A stretch of 25,377 nucleotides of DNA from positions 64,001-89,377 of IMG/VR virus record IMGVR_UViG_3300047462_000344; one strand, given 5' to 3'. Position numbers and translations under genes: made by a program. Under the pieces are notes generated by a model. That model saw only the letters and a program-made list of their open reading frames with translations. It was not told the DNA's origin and searched no databases. Shown here piece after piece: positions 14,317 to 21,163 of the stretch. Each line of letters starts with the position of its first letter. The first letter of the stretch is position 1. The stretch is from a virus.

Positions 14317-14907
14317 CTACGCCCGCGCGTCCGCCACCATGGCAGACCAGCGCCGTAGCACCTCATCACGCGCGCCTGGCTGAAACTCATCCAGCACGGC
14401 CAACATGGCGTCGTGGAAACTGTCCAACTCCTCCTTTTCCAGCAATTGCTCATTGATGCGCCGCGCCTCGCCGATGCACTGGCGCAAATTGTTGCTGGCC
14501 TGGAGCAGAATCTTAGCGTTGCGGACGGCGCCATCAGGGTTGCGCGCGAACTTCATCACGTCGTTTATGGCCTGGATCGTTTCCAAGATTTTCTCGTACA
14601 CCGGCACCACGGCCGCCCGGCTGACCCGCCGCCCCGTCGGGGGCGCGACCCGGCGCGGCAGCTCCGCCACCGCCTCTTCCACCGCCGCGACGGGATCGAT
14701 GTTGGCGGAACCCGGGCCGAAGAAGTTCTCCCGCTCCAGCCGCGCCTTCACCGCCGCGATTCGCCGACGACATGTCGTATCGCTCACCCCCTTGCGGATG
14801 AACCTCTCCTTGAGGCGCGCCTGATTGAAGTCGGGCCCGTTGGTCCGAATCTCTTTCTCAATCGCTTCGTCAACCTCAGCGACGAGGGGGTGTGGCGCTT
14901 GCGGCAT
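14317..14907 (-). CDS. Probable terminase small subunit, 196 aa
   Basis: ATG 14907 overlaps the metallopeptidase stop by one base (TAATG). The N-terminal half has a helix-turn-helix-like stretch (NQARLKERFIRKGVSDTTCR, then RRIAAVKARLERE). A Pro/Arg linker follows, then a long helical segment (YEKILETIQAINDVMKFARN) and a charged helix (ARRINEQLLEKEELDSF) suited to oligomer formation. Small terminase subunits recognise packaging DNA and usually precede the large subunit, as here with three bases between. The sequence is not one I can assign to a named family, so the call rests on position, size and architecture. Confidence 0.6.
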   Translation of the reverse strand: MPQAPHPLVAEVDEAIEKEIRTNGPDFNQARLKERFIRKGVSDTTCRRRIAAVKARLERENFFGPGSANIDPVAAVEEAVAELPRRVAPPTGRRVSRAAVVPVYEKILETIQAINDVMKFARNPDGAVRNAKILLQASNNLRQCIGEARRINEQLLEKEELDSFHDAMLAVLDEFQPGARDEVLRRWSAMVADARA

Positions 14908-15458
14908 TACAGCGCGCCGCCCTCGCGCAGCGCGTCGGCAAACATTTTCACGTCGGGCAGCCATGCGCCGAACCGGCGCACCGTGTCGCCGAACTCCTCC
15001 AGGTCATGCGCGACCAGCTCGTAAACCGGGTCGCCCTCCTCGGTGAATTTTTCGTCGCCCTCGGCATCCAGTTTGTGCCGGATGTGCTTGAGCTCATGAT
15101 GCACCAGGGCGATCCGCTGGTGCGGCGCGGCGCCGTCCCAGAATTGCCGGTCCAGGGTCATGATGAAATCCGGCAACTCGCCCCCGCACGCCATGGCGAG
15201 CAGCCACACCCCCAGCTTGCCGTTCGGACCACCGAACGATGGCAAAGCGATCTGGCCGAGCTGGCGCTTCTGCCCCATGATTTTCGGGTCCGACCGGAAC
15301 ATGAACATAATCACCGGCTCGCCCAGCTTGAGGTGTGCGAATTCGGGGCAAGTCTGGACGAGGCGATCAGCGATCGGGCCAGGATCGAGGTCACCCCGGC
15401 CGTCCCCCAGGGTGAACAGTTCCGTCGGGACGAACGGCTCCCCATCACCAGCGGACAT
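14907..15458 (-). CDS. Putative phage metallopeptidase
   Basis: The 183-residue protein carries HELKH (121-125), an HExxH zinc-protease motif, within RIALVHHELKHIRHKL, and an acidic helix further on (YELVAHDLEEF) that could supply a third ligand. Length and layout fit the small phage metallopeptidase family found beside terminase genes. Substrate is unknown; virion protein maturation or host targets are possible. ATG 15458 overlaps the end of the upstream gene by 14 bases. The stop overlaps the next start as TAATG. There is no signal peptide, so it acts in the cytoplasm or inside virions. Confidence 0.75.
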   Translation of the reverse strand: MSAGDGEPFVPTELFTLGDGRGDLDPGPIADRLVQTCPEFAHLKLGEPVIMFMFRSDPKIMGQKRQLGQIALPSFGGPNGKLGVWLLAMACGGELPDFIMTLDRQFWDGAAPHQRIALVHHELKHIRHKLDAEGDEKFTEEGDPVYELVAHDLEEFGDTVRRFGAWLPDVKMFADALREGGAL

Positions 15459-15714
15459 CGTGGCTTATCCTTGGCCGGTAGCAGGCCGGCTCGCGCAGTT
15501 TGGTGATGGACAAGGTCAGCCCGTCGATGGCCAGCGTGATGCCGCGCAGGGTGGGCAGGCGGGGCCTGCGGATGTGCAGCCAGGGCAGCGGCGCTGCGGC
15601 GCCCATCCACCGCCGGCGGGGCGTGTGGCCGTCATCGCGGTGCCACGAATAGAACAGCGCCCAGCCGCGCCACAATCGCACGACGCGAACATTGCTTTTC
15701 TGCATCGTGATCAC
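15445..15714 (-). CDS. Hypothetical protein, 89 aa, Trp/Arg rich
   Basis: GTG 15714 overlaps the stop of the previous gene as GTGA; an ATG three codons later is an alternative. The protein has aromatic and basic clusters (VRVVRLWRGWALFYSWHRDD), then RRPRLPTLRGITLAIDG and a short beta-like end. Composition and tight coupling support a real gene. No domain is recognised and no membrane segment is convincing. Confidence 0.55.
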   Translation of the reverse strand: MITMQKSNVRVVRLWRGWALFYSWHRDDGHTPRRRWMGAAAPLPWLHIRRPRLPTLRGITLAIDGLTLSITKLREPACYRPRISHDVRW

Positions 15715-15980
15715 AGCCCGGGCAGGCGCGCCGCGGCCGGCGGTGCCGGCTCCGCAGCAGCAGTAGGTTCAGGCCGCACCCCGGCCAAGTATTCCTGTGC
15801 CGCCCGCGCCGCCGCGACATAGGCCGCACTGGGGTTCTTGTCCCGCTCCTGGCCGGGTCGGTAGTGCCGCCAGATCGCGTCGCGGAGGTGTTTGGGCAGG
15901 CTGAACCAGTGCGCCTTGCAGGCGAACAGTTTCGGGGGAACGGGAACGTCGCATCCCGGCGCGTGGCAGGTATGGCTCAT
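15711..15980 (-). CDS. Small zinc-finger-like phage protein, 89 aa
   Basis: ATG 15980 is preceded by GGAGGCGAG, and the stop of the previous gene overlaps the start (ATGA). The front reads CHAPGCDVPVPPKLFACKAH, giving Cys 5, Cys 10, Cys 21 and His 24 as likely zinc ligands. It is followed by WFSLPKHLRDAIWRHYRPGQ. This is a recurring small phage family without known function. The tail is Pro/Ala rich. The longer upstream in-frame extension overlaps the neighbour and is not used. Confidence 0.72.
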   Translation of the reverse strand: MSHTCHAPGCDVPVPPKLFACKAHWFSLPKHLRDAIWRHYRPGQERDKNPSAAYVAAARAAQEYLAGVRPEPTAAAEPAPPAAARLPGL

Positions 15981-16414
15981 CTCGCCTCCAGGGGGAGTTG
16001 GGGGTTGCGTGGTTTTCTCGGCTGCCGGCGCGGCTTGGCCCGACGCGCGCCGCGCTCCCGCGTCGTGCCGGCCCCGGCCACGGCTGGCGCCGGCGCGGGG
16101 GGCGCATCGCTGCGCAGCACCCTCTCGCCGAAAAAGATCACGATTTCGGCGGGAGACACGGCGGAGATGTCCGGGTTTGGCCCGCACCGGAATTCTTGCG
16201 GCGCATGAAGCAACGCAGATTTTGCGGCTTTTGATCCACGCGGGATCCCGCCGAGATGCGTGCCGCACCCGCATATCCCGATCGCGGCGCCCCTCGTCCG
16301 GGCCGAACAGGACGAGCAGGCGAATTCCTCCCCGCCTCGCACCAGCACGCGCGCACCACAGAAACGGCACGCATGCAGGGTCTTCTCCCATCCCGATGCA
16401 GACTCATCCGTCAC
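15977..16414 (-). CDS. Zinc-ribbon protein, 145 aa
   Basis: GTG 16414 overlaps the previous stop as GTGA. The N-terminal part has CRFCGARVLVRGGEEFACSSC, a four-cysteine zinc ribbon, followed by a GICGCG pair. The middle shows a PAEIVIFFGERV strand. The end is a strongly basic, Pro/Arg-rich tail (RERGARRAKPRRQPRKPRN), suggesting contact with nucleic acid. Function is unknown; it is part of a series of cysteine-pair proteins. Confidence 0.65.
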   Translation of the reverse strand: MTDESASGWEKTLHACRFCGARVLVRGGEEFACSSCSARTRGAAIGICGCGTHLGGIPRGSKAAKSALLHAPQEFRCGPNPDISAVSPAEIVIFFGERVLRSDAPPAPAPAVAGAGTTRERGARRAKPRRQPRKPRNPQLPLEAR

Positions 16415-16983
16415 AGGGCGAGGTGAAGCTGTTGCGCGTAGGCGCGTGGTGCGATGTGCCAGATCATGGCTGGCAGGCCAGGCCGGAACGCACGCGGCAG
16501 CGGGCAGGCCAAGCCGATCGTGATGGGGCCGGACGCGCGGCGGGCGGCAAGCAGCGCCACCTCGGTTGCCGATGTCACCGCAGTATAGGCGGCGACTGTG
16601 GCGCCCTCGCCGCCGACACAGATGGCGCGATGCACCGTGCCTGTCGGCGCGGCGAGGCTTGGCGGGGCACCCTTGCCGTTACGGCCGCGTTCCACCTCGC
16701 GTTTGCGGTTGTAGCATGAGGGGCAGAACGTGCCGAGGATGATGCGGTCCGTCTGCTTGGCACACCGGACGCACACCTTCCGCAGCCGTTCCACCGCCCC
16801 GACGAAGGGATCGACCTGGACGCCGCGATGAGCAGCGCCCACAGGGCATTGGTAGCAGGCGAACCGCCCCTCCCACGGCTCCGGCCGCTTTCCGATCTGG
16901 TTCGCCGATTTGTGCAGCGTGACACACCCCGGCACGGACAGGGTCATGTCGCGCTTGTCGCATCGCATCATTTCCAGGGTCAT
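16411..16983 (-). CDS. Cysteine-rich hypothetical protein, 190 aa
   Basis: ATG 16983 is taken as start because the residues before it in this frame overlap the upstream gene. The protein contains FACYQCPVG, then KVCVRCAKQTDRI and GTFCPSCYNR, so three CxxC pairs likely bind zinc. A basic stretch (NRKREVERGRNGKG) follows, then an Ala/Val-rich region. The layout resembles small phage proteins that bind nucleic acid, but no name is justified. No strong ribosome site is seen; coupling to a tiny upstream frame ending in ATGA may supply ribosomes. Confidence 0.65.
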   Translation of the reverse strand: MTLEMMRCDKRDMTLSVPGCVTLHKSANQIGKRPEPWEGRFACYQCPVGAAHRGVQVDPFVGAVERLRKVCVRCAKQTDRIILGTFCPSCYNRKREVERGRNGKGAPPSLAAPTGTVHRAICVGGEGATVAAYTAVTSATEVALLAARRASGPITIGLACPLPRAFRPGLPAMIWHIAPRAYAQQLHLAL

Positions 16984-17042
16984 GTCAGTAACCACACGCA
17001 GTTCCGATGCGGCACCGTATCCACGACATAGTTGCGCCGCAA
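16980..17042 (-). CDS. Possible 20-residue coupling peptide
   Basis: A short frame with a TTG codon at 17042 begins after the stop at 17054 and ends in TGA overlapping the next ATG as ATGA. The peptide (RRNYVVDTVPHRNCVWLLT) has plausible composition. The start is weak and no ribosome site is clear, so it is listed only because it bridges a 70-base gap with the junction type used throughout the operon. Confidence 0.22.
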   Translation of the reverse strand: MRRNYVVDTVPHRNCVWLLT

Positions 17043-17053
17043 GATGTGCTTCG

Positions 17054-17434
17054 CTACCCGAACGGTGCGTGCCGCACCATTTCCACGCTGTCCGGTATGT
17101 CCGGCATCTCGACGTGCTGGCCGGCCATGGCGTGACTGCAATCGGCCTGGAACTCAATCACGCCGGCGCGTAGGAAGTAATGGCACCGGAATGTATGGCC
17201 AGGGTCGGCTGATTTGCACCCGATATTCATCGACGGCATCATGGTCGGCCGGTCGGTATCGCCGTTCCAGTGCCACTTCGACCCATTACGGAACGGGATA
17301 TCCGTAGCGAAATGGTGCATCAGCCTGCAAGCCGGGCACCAATGCGCAATCGTAGGGACGTGGACAACGTTTCCAGGCCGGAAATACTCATCCGGGCACC
17401 GCGCCAGTTTGGCGCTGATCCTGTAGAGCGTCAT
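17054..17434 (-). CDS. DUF6527 family protein
   Basis: The 126-residue protein matches the phage DUF6527 pattern: HWCPACRLMHHF, WHWNGDTDRPTMMPSMNI, CHYFLRAGVIEFQADCSHA, then a closing VEMPDIPD. The CPAC pair and later Cys/His residues could bind a metal. ATG 17434 overlaps the upstream stop as ATGA. The function of the family is not known; it is common among lysis- and packaging-adjacent genes of phages. Confidence 0.85.
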   Translation of the reverse strand: MTLYRISAKLARCPDEYFRPGNVVHVPTIAHWCPACRLMHHFATDIPFRNGSKWHWNGDTDRPTMMPSMNIGCKSADPGHTFRCHYFLRAGVIEFQADCSHAMAGQHVEMPDIPDSVEMVRHAPFG

Positions 17435-17649
17435 GCGCGCCTCTCAATCTGGCGCCACGTCCGCCCGTCCACGCATTCCCACTTCCCCTCGGGCAAGGTG
17501 AATCCCGGGTTTTGGGCCAGCCATTGCTGCTCGACGACCTGGACGGTCGCGGTGGACATGCAGGCCTGCGGCGGGAAATAGACGCCGAGGGAGAGTGGGC
17601 GTACCCACATGCACGCCGCGCCTTTGCAGGCCCAGAGCAGCAGGATCAT
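17431..17649 (-). CDS. Small protein with hydrophobic N-terminus, downstream of holin
   Basis: ATG 17649 overlaps the holin stop (ATGA). The 72-residue product opens with MILLLWACKGAACMWVRPLS, short for a full membrane helix but possibly a signal or anchor, and goes on to VEQQWLAQNPGFTLPEGKWECVDG, a motif seen in small phage proteins near lysis genes. A spanin role is conceivable from position, yet there is no long coiled coil and no clear lipobox. The function is left open. Confidence 0.6.
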   Translation of the reverse strand: MILLLWACKGAACMWVRPLSLGVYFPPQACMSTATVQVVEQQWLAQNPGFTLPEGKWECVDGRTWRQIERRA

Positions 17650-18203
17650 GGCTTGCCTCCCATAACGGCTGTTTTCGCGGCCGTAATCTTGGTCATCATC
17701 GGGCCAGCCACGCCGGCGACCTTTTCGACGGTCCGATACGCACCCAGGCCGAGCATGGGGACGAGCAGCGAGGTCAGGGTGGACGTGTCGAAGGCGGGCA
17801 GCGCGGCCGTCACGCCAGCGAAACGCGCCACATAGGACACCAGCGGCGCCACCATGCAGTTCCAGGCCAGGCCGGCGCCGCATACCCAGCCAACGAAGGG
17901 GCGCCAGCCGGATACGAACGCGCTTTCGCTGGCAACCTCCTTTGCGTCGATCGCCGACTGCGATGCTTCCATCTGCGCATCGAGCATTGCGGCCTTGTCA
18001 GCCGCGGCCTGGGCAGCAGCGGCGGCAGCAGCCTTGTCAGGAATCAGATCGACCAGGCGCGCCACCACGGGCCCGAGCACGGCAGATGCCGCCCCTGACA
18101 CGCCGCCCGTGAAGAAATTGGCAAGATCGTCGAGTATGCCGGCCATGGGATACACTCCTTTGGGTTGAGGTGTAGTTACGATATCGTCGAGTATGCCGGC
18201 CAT
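17646..18203 (-). CDS. Three-helix GTA-type holin with two tandem starts
   Basis: The protein resembles the 3TM holin family of phages and gene-transfer agents: an Ala-rich helix (DKAAAAAAAQAAADKAAM), then SGWRPFVGWVCGAGLAWNCM, a second hydrophobic stretch (APLVSYVARFAG) and a third (LTSLLVPMLGLGAY). Holins open the inner membrane to time lysis. A 57-bp tandem duplication supplies two identical AGGAG-ATG modules. ATG 18203 gives 185 residues beginning MAGILDDIVTTPQPKGVYPM; ATG 18146 gives 166 residues beginning MAGILDDLANFFTGG, the ancestral form. The gene follows the GH19 endolysin. The two forms differ by a polar 19-residue extension with Asp, Asp and Lys. Confidence 0.85.
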   Translation of the reverse strand: MAGILDDIVTTPQPKGVYPMAGILDDLANFFTGGVSGAASAVLGPVVARLVDLIPDKAAAAAAAQAAADKAAMLDAQMEASQSAIDAKEVASESAFVSGWRPFVGWVCGAGLAWNCMVAPLVSYVARFAGVTAALPAFDTSTLTSLLVPMLGLGAYRTVEKVAGVAGPMMTKITAAKTAVMGGKP

Positions 18204-18239
18204 GGGATACACTCCTTTGGGTTGAGGTGTAGTTACGAT
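18126..18239 (-). repeat. 57-bp perfect tandem duplication over the holin start
   Basis: Units 18126-18182 and 18183-18239 are identical. Each contains the end of the endolysin-holin gap, an AGGAG ribosome site, ATG and the first holin codons. The length is 19 codons, so both starts are in frame. The endolysin stop (18235-18233) lies in the upstream copy. Perfect identity indicates a recent duplication or an assembly artefact. Confidence 0.95.
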
Positions 18240-18907
18240 ACCGCAGTAGCGGCCTGGAGGATGGGGAGGAGCTTGTTGGCGTAGGCGATGCGGTCGGCGT
18301 TACCGAGCATGGCCGGCCCGTTGATGCGCCGTGTGATTTCGGAGATCGACCATTGGTCGGCCAGATCGTTTAAGCCGCCCCGGTCGGACCAGAACCAACA
18401 CGCCGACGCAGCGGCACCCGGGATCGTTCTCACCCAGTCGGGTGTGCTGGCGATGTCATGACCGGACGCGGCAGCGAAAGCGGTGTAGGATGATCGACCC
18501 GTCATCTGGATGGCGCCACCGCCCCGGTACAGCCAGCCGTCGCCGCTAGACTCATCCCCGTTGCCGAGCCGGTCGGCATAGACATGGTTGGCCAGCTTCA
18601 CAGGGTTGCGTGTGTATTGCGCTGCATCGTCTAGCGACGCGAATTGATGCGGATACACGGCGAAGAGATGCGCGGCCTGCGAATAGAACAGGTTCTCCGC
18701 CAATGCCGTGAACAGCCCGCTCTCCTCCGCCACGTTGGCGATGAACGCCGCGGCCCGTTTCGGGGTGGTGATGCCGGCCGACATCATCGGACCGACCAGA
18801 TTAGTGGCCCAGGCCATTGAGTCGGCATGCGGCGCGATGGCCTGGATTGCAGGGATGATCGCACGCACCGGCACAAAGGCGATGGGAGTTTGTGCGGTAT
18901 CAGACAT
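18233..18907 (-). CDS. Endolysin, glycoside hydrolase family 19
   Basis: The 224-residue protein has the GH19 layout of phage endolysins: an N-terminal helical part, AAAFIANVAEESGLFTALAENLFYS (55-77, shown here in two parts: AFIANVAEESG and ALAENLFYS), LANHVYADRLGNGD, then DGWLYRGGGAIQMTGRSSY. The Glu of the usual HESG is kept (62), while the preceding His is Glu here. The second conserved Glu is in AENL (71). GH19 enzymes cut the glycan strands of peptidoglycan. ATG 18907 overlaps the previous stop by eight bases. There is no signal peptide, so export would rely on the holin that follows directly. Confidence 0.9.
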   Translation of the reverse strand: MSDTAQTPIAFVPVRAIIPAIQAIAPHADSMAWATNLVGPMMSAGITTPKRAAAFIANVAEESGLFTALAENLFYSQAAHLFAVYPHQFASLDDAAQYTRNPVKLANHVYADRLGNGDESSGDGWLYRGGGAIQMTGRSSYTAFAAASGHDIASTPDWVRTIPGAAASACWFWSDRGGLNDLADQWSISEITRRINGPAMLGNADRIAYANKLLPILQAATAVS

Positions 18908-19946
18908 GACCGGACCACTCCATCCGGCCGCGCATCTGCTCCTCCATCTTGTCGAGCAGACTGAGGACACATTCGGTGCGCGATACCGACGGCGGCAGGC
19001 TCTGCACCGCCTTAATTTCGGCGGCGAGGCACGCCACGATGTCGAGCGTCTCCGGCATCACTTCGATGCGCCCCACGGTATGCGGATCGCCCCCCCCCAC
19101 TTTCAGGTCAGGACCGGAATTTGGAGCGACCCCGATTCGGAATGCTGCCTCGCCCCGCTCCCCGCAGGTTCGGGAGCAGAACAACGTGCCGCCCGCGATT
19201 TTCCATGTCTCGGCACCGTTCGGGTTGAACATCTGCCCGCAGGTCATGCACTTCATCGCGGCGGCTGGGTGTTTGGGCGGCGCGGCGCCGCGCGCAGCAT
19301 CCGCCACCGGAGCAGGTTTGGGGTCTAGCTTGGCCCCTTCCTGGAATGTGACCTTGGGGTAATGAAGTCTGTAGCACGTCACGGAACAATACTCCTTCCC
19401 GTTTTTCCCACAGAACTTCTGCGCGGGGTCAATGGTAAAGGACTGGTCGCAGGCCCAGCAAATGGTGCGCGTCATGGGTGGAGCAGCCGGTGGATCGATC
19501 TTGACAACCCCGTCAGGCGCAGCGGCAGCCACGGGTGCGGCCGGCTTTTCTGGGATCGATGTGACGCGAGGGAACGGGTCCACTTTTGCTGGTGGCGTCT
19601 TAGCGGGCGGTGTTGGCGCTGGAGGTGCCGGCGAGGGTTTTGAGCCAATACCGCTGAATACCGTTGGCGGCTCAGGTAATTTTTCCAGATCGGCGAAAAT
19701 GGCGAGTCGTGGCGCCTGCTCCGATGTAGTCGGTGGCGGCCTTGTTGTCTCGCCACGGCGCGCGGCGGGTGGCGCCAGTTCGGCAGACGACAGGCGTTTT
19801 GCCCGCGCATCTATCACAAATGGGGGCAAGCCCATGCCGACCCGCACAATGTTGATGTCGCCAACCTTGCCATAGGCTTTCAGCGGCACGTCATTGGCCT
19901 CCGCCCAAGCCATGGCGTCGTCGTGAGTTACGCGAACGGTTTCCAT
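18900..19946 (-). CDS. Pro/Ala-rich protein with two C-terminal zinc modules
   Basis: ATG 19946 follows AAAGGAACC. The 348-residue protein has an N-terminal 50-residue domain (THDDAMAWAEANDVPLKAYG then INIVRVGMGLPPFVI), a long Pro/Ala/Lys linker (70-150) and two similar cysteine modules: CWACDQSFTIDPAQKFCGKN with YCSVTCYRLH, and CMTCGQMFNPNG with LFCSRTCGERG. Both follow a CxxC...CxxxC layout like treble-clef fingers. The last part is a helix (VLSLLDKMEEQMRGRMEW). Its stop overlaps the endolysin start. A nucleic-acid or protein scaffold role is possible; no family is named. Confidence 0.68.
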   Translation of the reverse strand: METVRVTHDDAMAWAEANDVPLKAYGKVGDINIVRVGMGLPPFVIDARAKRLSSAELAPPAARRGETTRPPPTTSEQAPRLAIFADLEKLPEPPTVFSGIGSKPSPAPPAPTPPAKTPPAKVDPFPRVTSIPEKPAAPVAAAAPDGVVKIDPPAAPPMTRTICWACDQSFTIDPAQKFCGKNGKEYCSVTCYRLHYPKVTFQEGAKLDPKPAPVADAARGAAPPKHPAAAMKCMTCGQMFNPNGAETWKIAGGTLFCSRTCGERGEAAFRIGVAPNSGPDLKVGGGDPHTVGRIEVMPETLDIVACLAAEIKAVQSLPPSVSRTECVLSLLDKMEEQMRGRMEWSGHV

Positions 19947-20013
19947 GCGCGCGGTTCCTTTCCATACGGCCCCGCATCGTTACTGCACCGATTGGACGTT
20001 GCGCAATACCTTT

Positions 20014-20580
20014 TCACAAATTCGGGGTAAATTTCTCCGTGTCATTCCCCCACGCCTCCCAACCAGGCGCACGTGCCCGCGCGAACAGCTCCAGGTATGG
20101 GCCGCGGAACTGCTTCTCAATGTTATCCCGCATCTCATCAGGCTTGCGCGAATGCTCCCGCACCGGCGCCACGATCAGGTTGCGGATGGACTTGCTAAGG
20201 TATTCGGGCTTGCCAATCGTCCCGAGCAGGAACAGTTCGGCGGCCGAGCGGTAGCAATAACCTGGCCCGAATGCCCATTTCTGCCCCGTGGTAGTTTGTT
20301 TCGCCCAGGTGCCGCCTGACTTATAGGTGAATCCCCACGCCGCCATCGTGGCCAAGGCCTGGGGCAGCATAGGGAAGGTGGCCCACATCACACATACAGC
20401 GTCGCGCTGGCAGAGCTGCGACACGGGCAGCGCCTGGATATCGGCCAGTTCCATGCAGGGGTAGTGGCTGACCGGGTTCTTCCCCTCGCCCTTCGCCGAT
20501 CGGTTCTTAAAATACCACGGGGGATCGGCCAGGATCGTCGCGAAGGAAAGCGGGGGCAGGTCGCCGAACGGCCAGTCCAT
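20014..20580 (-). CDS. MT-A70 family adenine methyltransferase
   Basis: The 188-residue protein begins MDWPFGDLPPLSFATILADPPW; the DPPW motif (19-22) is the catalytic motif of MT-A70 N6-adenine methyltransferases. The AVCVMWATFPMLPQAL and AAWGFTYKSGGTWAKQ blocks, RSAAELFLLGTIGKP and REHSRKPDEM follow in family order. It would transfer a methyl group from S-adenosylmethionine to adenine, most likely in DNA. ATG 20580 lies seven bases after the previous stop. No restriction enzyme gene is adjacent, so it is an orphan methyltransferase that may protect phage DNA. Confidence 0.9.
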   Translation of the reverse strand: MDWPFGDLPPLSFATILADPPWYFKNRSAKGEGKNPVSHYPCMELADIQALPVSQLCQRDAVCVMWATFPMLPQALATMAAWGFTYKSGGTWAKQTTTGQKWAFGPGYCYRSAAELFLLGTIGKPEYLSKSIRNLIVAPVREHSRKPDEMRDNIEKQFRGPYLELFARARAPGWEAWGNDTEKFTPNL

Positions 20581-20587
20581 CGCGCCC

Positions 20588-21163
20588 TCAGTGCATCGTA
20601 TGCTGCGGCGCCGGCTTGGCACCACCACCAAGCGCCTCGGGCAGTGTGCCAGCGGCCCGATCGGTGATCAGCCGTTCCGTCATGGCGAGGATGCATTCCG
20701 CCAGCGCACAACCAGCATCGCGCAGCGCATCGTCATCAGACCCGAATTGCGAAGCCAGATACGGCACCACGCCGCCGGCCAAGCACGCCACCGCCGCCCC
20801 GGCCATCATGCCATCCAGAGATTTTTCGCAGGCGTTTCGGATCACAGTGGCCCGCTGGCCCAAATCCTCCAGCGATATCTGGGGATGGTTGTTTTCTGTC
20901 GAAAACCGACTGCCGAACGCCTTCATGTTGTTCCAGAACTGCATGTCGAAGAGCAGTATGAAATGGCGTGCCTTATCGTTTGCCTCCCGCCGCGTCGCCG
21001 ATTTCTGCACCGCCAGAGCGGCCACACCAGCCGCCATGGCCATGAGCACGGATACCATGCAGCCGTCATCTTTCAGATATGGCAGAACGATGTCGTTCAT
21101 GATGCGCATACCGATTTCTTGCGATTCCTTGTCGCAGTCGTGGGCAGCCGCTTCGTCCGTCAT
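20588..21163 (-). CDS. Hypothetical protein with two hydrophobic segments, 191 aa
   Basis: ATG 21163 overlaps the previous stop (ATGA) and has AAAGGA upstream. The N-terminus is acidic and Cys/His containing (MTDEAAAHDCDKESQEIG). Two stretches could cross a membrane: CMVSVLMAMAAGVAALAV and MMAGAAVACLAGGVVPYLA. Between them lies a polar helical part (FILLFDMQFWNNMKAFGSR). It resembles Ala/Gly-rich regions of small gene 22577-22945 in style (both have a Met-rich helix and end polar) but no homology is claimed. Function unknown. Confidence 0.6.
   Translation of the reverse strand: MTDEAAAHDCDKESQEIGMRIMNDIVLPYLKDDGCMVSVLMAMAAGVAALAVQKSATRREANDKARHFILLFDMQFWNNMKAFGSRFSTENNHPQISLEDLGQRATVIRNACEKSLDGMMAGAAVACLAGGVVPYLASQFGSDDDALRDAGCALAECILAMTERLITDRAAGTLPEALGGGAKPAPQHTMH

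Noticed and set aside
17064-17078. GGTGCG-TGC-CGCACC as a third operator copy
   Set aside because: The spacer is three bases rather than four and the site lies inside the DUF6527 coding sequence, where GC-rich codons explain it.
17646-18907. Window as a gene-transfer agent cluster
   Set aside because: The holin type is shared with GTAs, but MT-A70, Mom-like, DUF2303, GP88-like and moron genes fit a phage or prophage instead.
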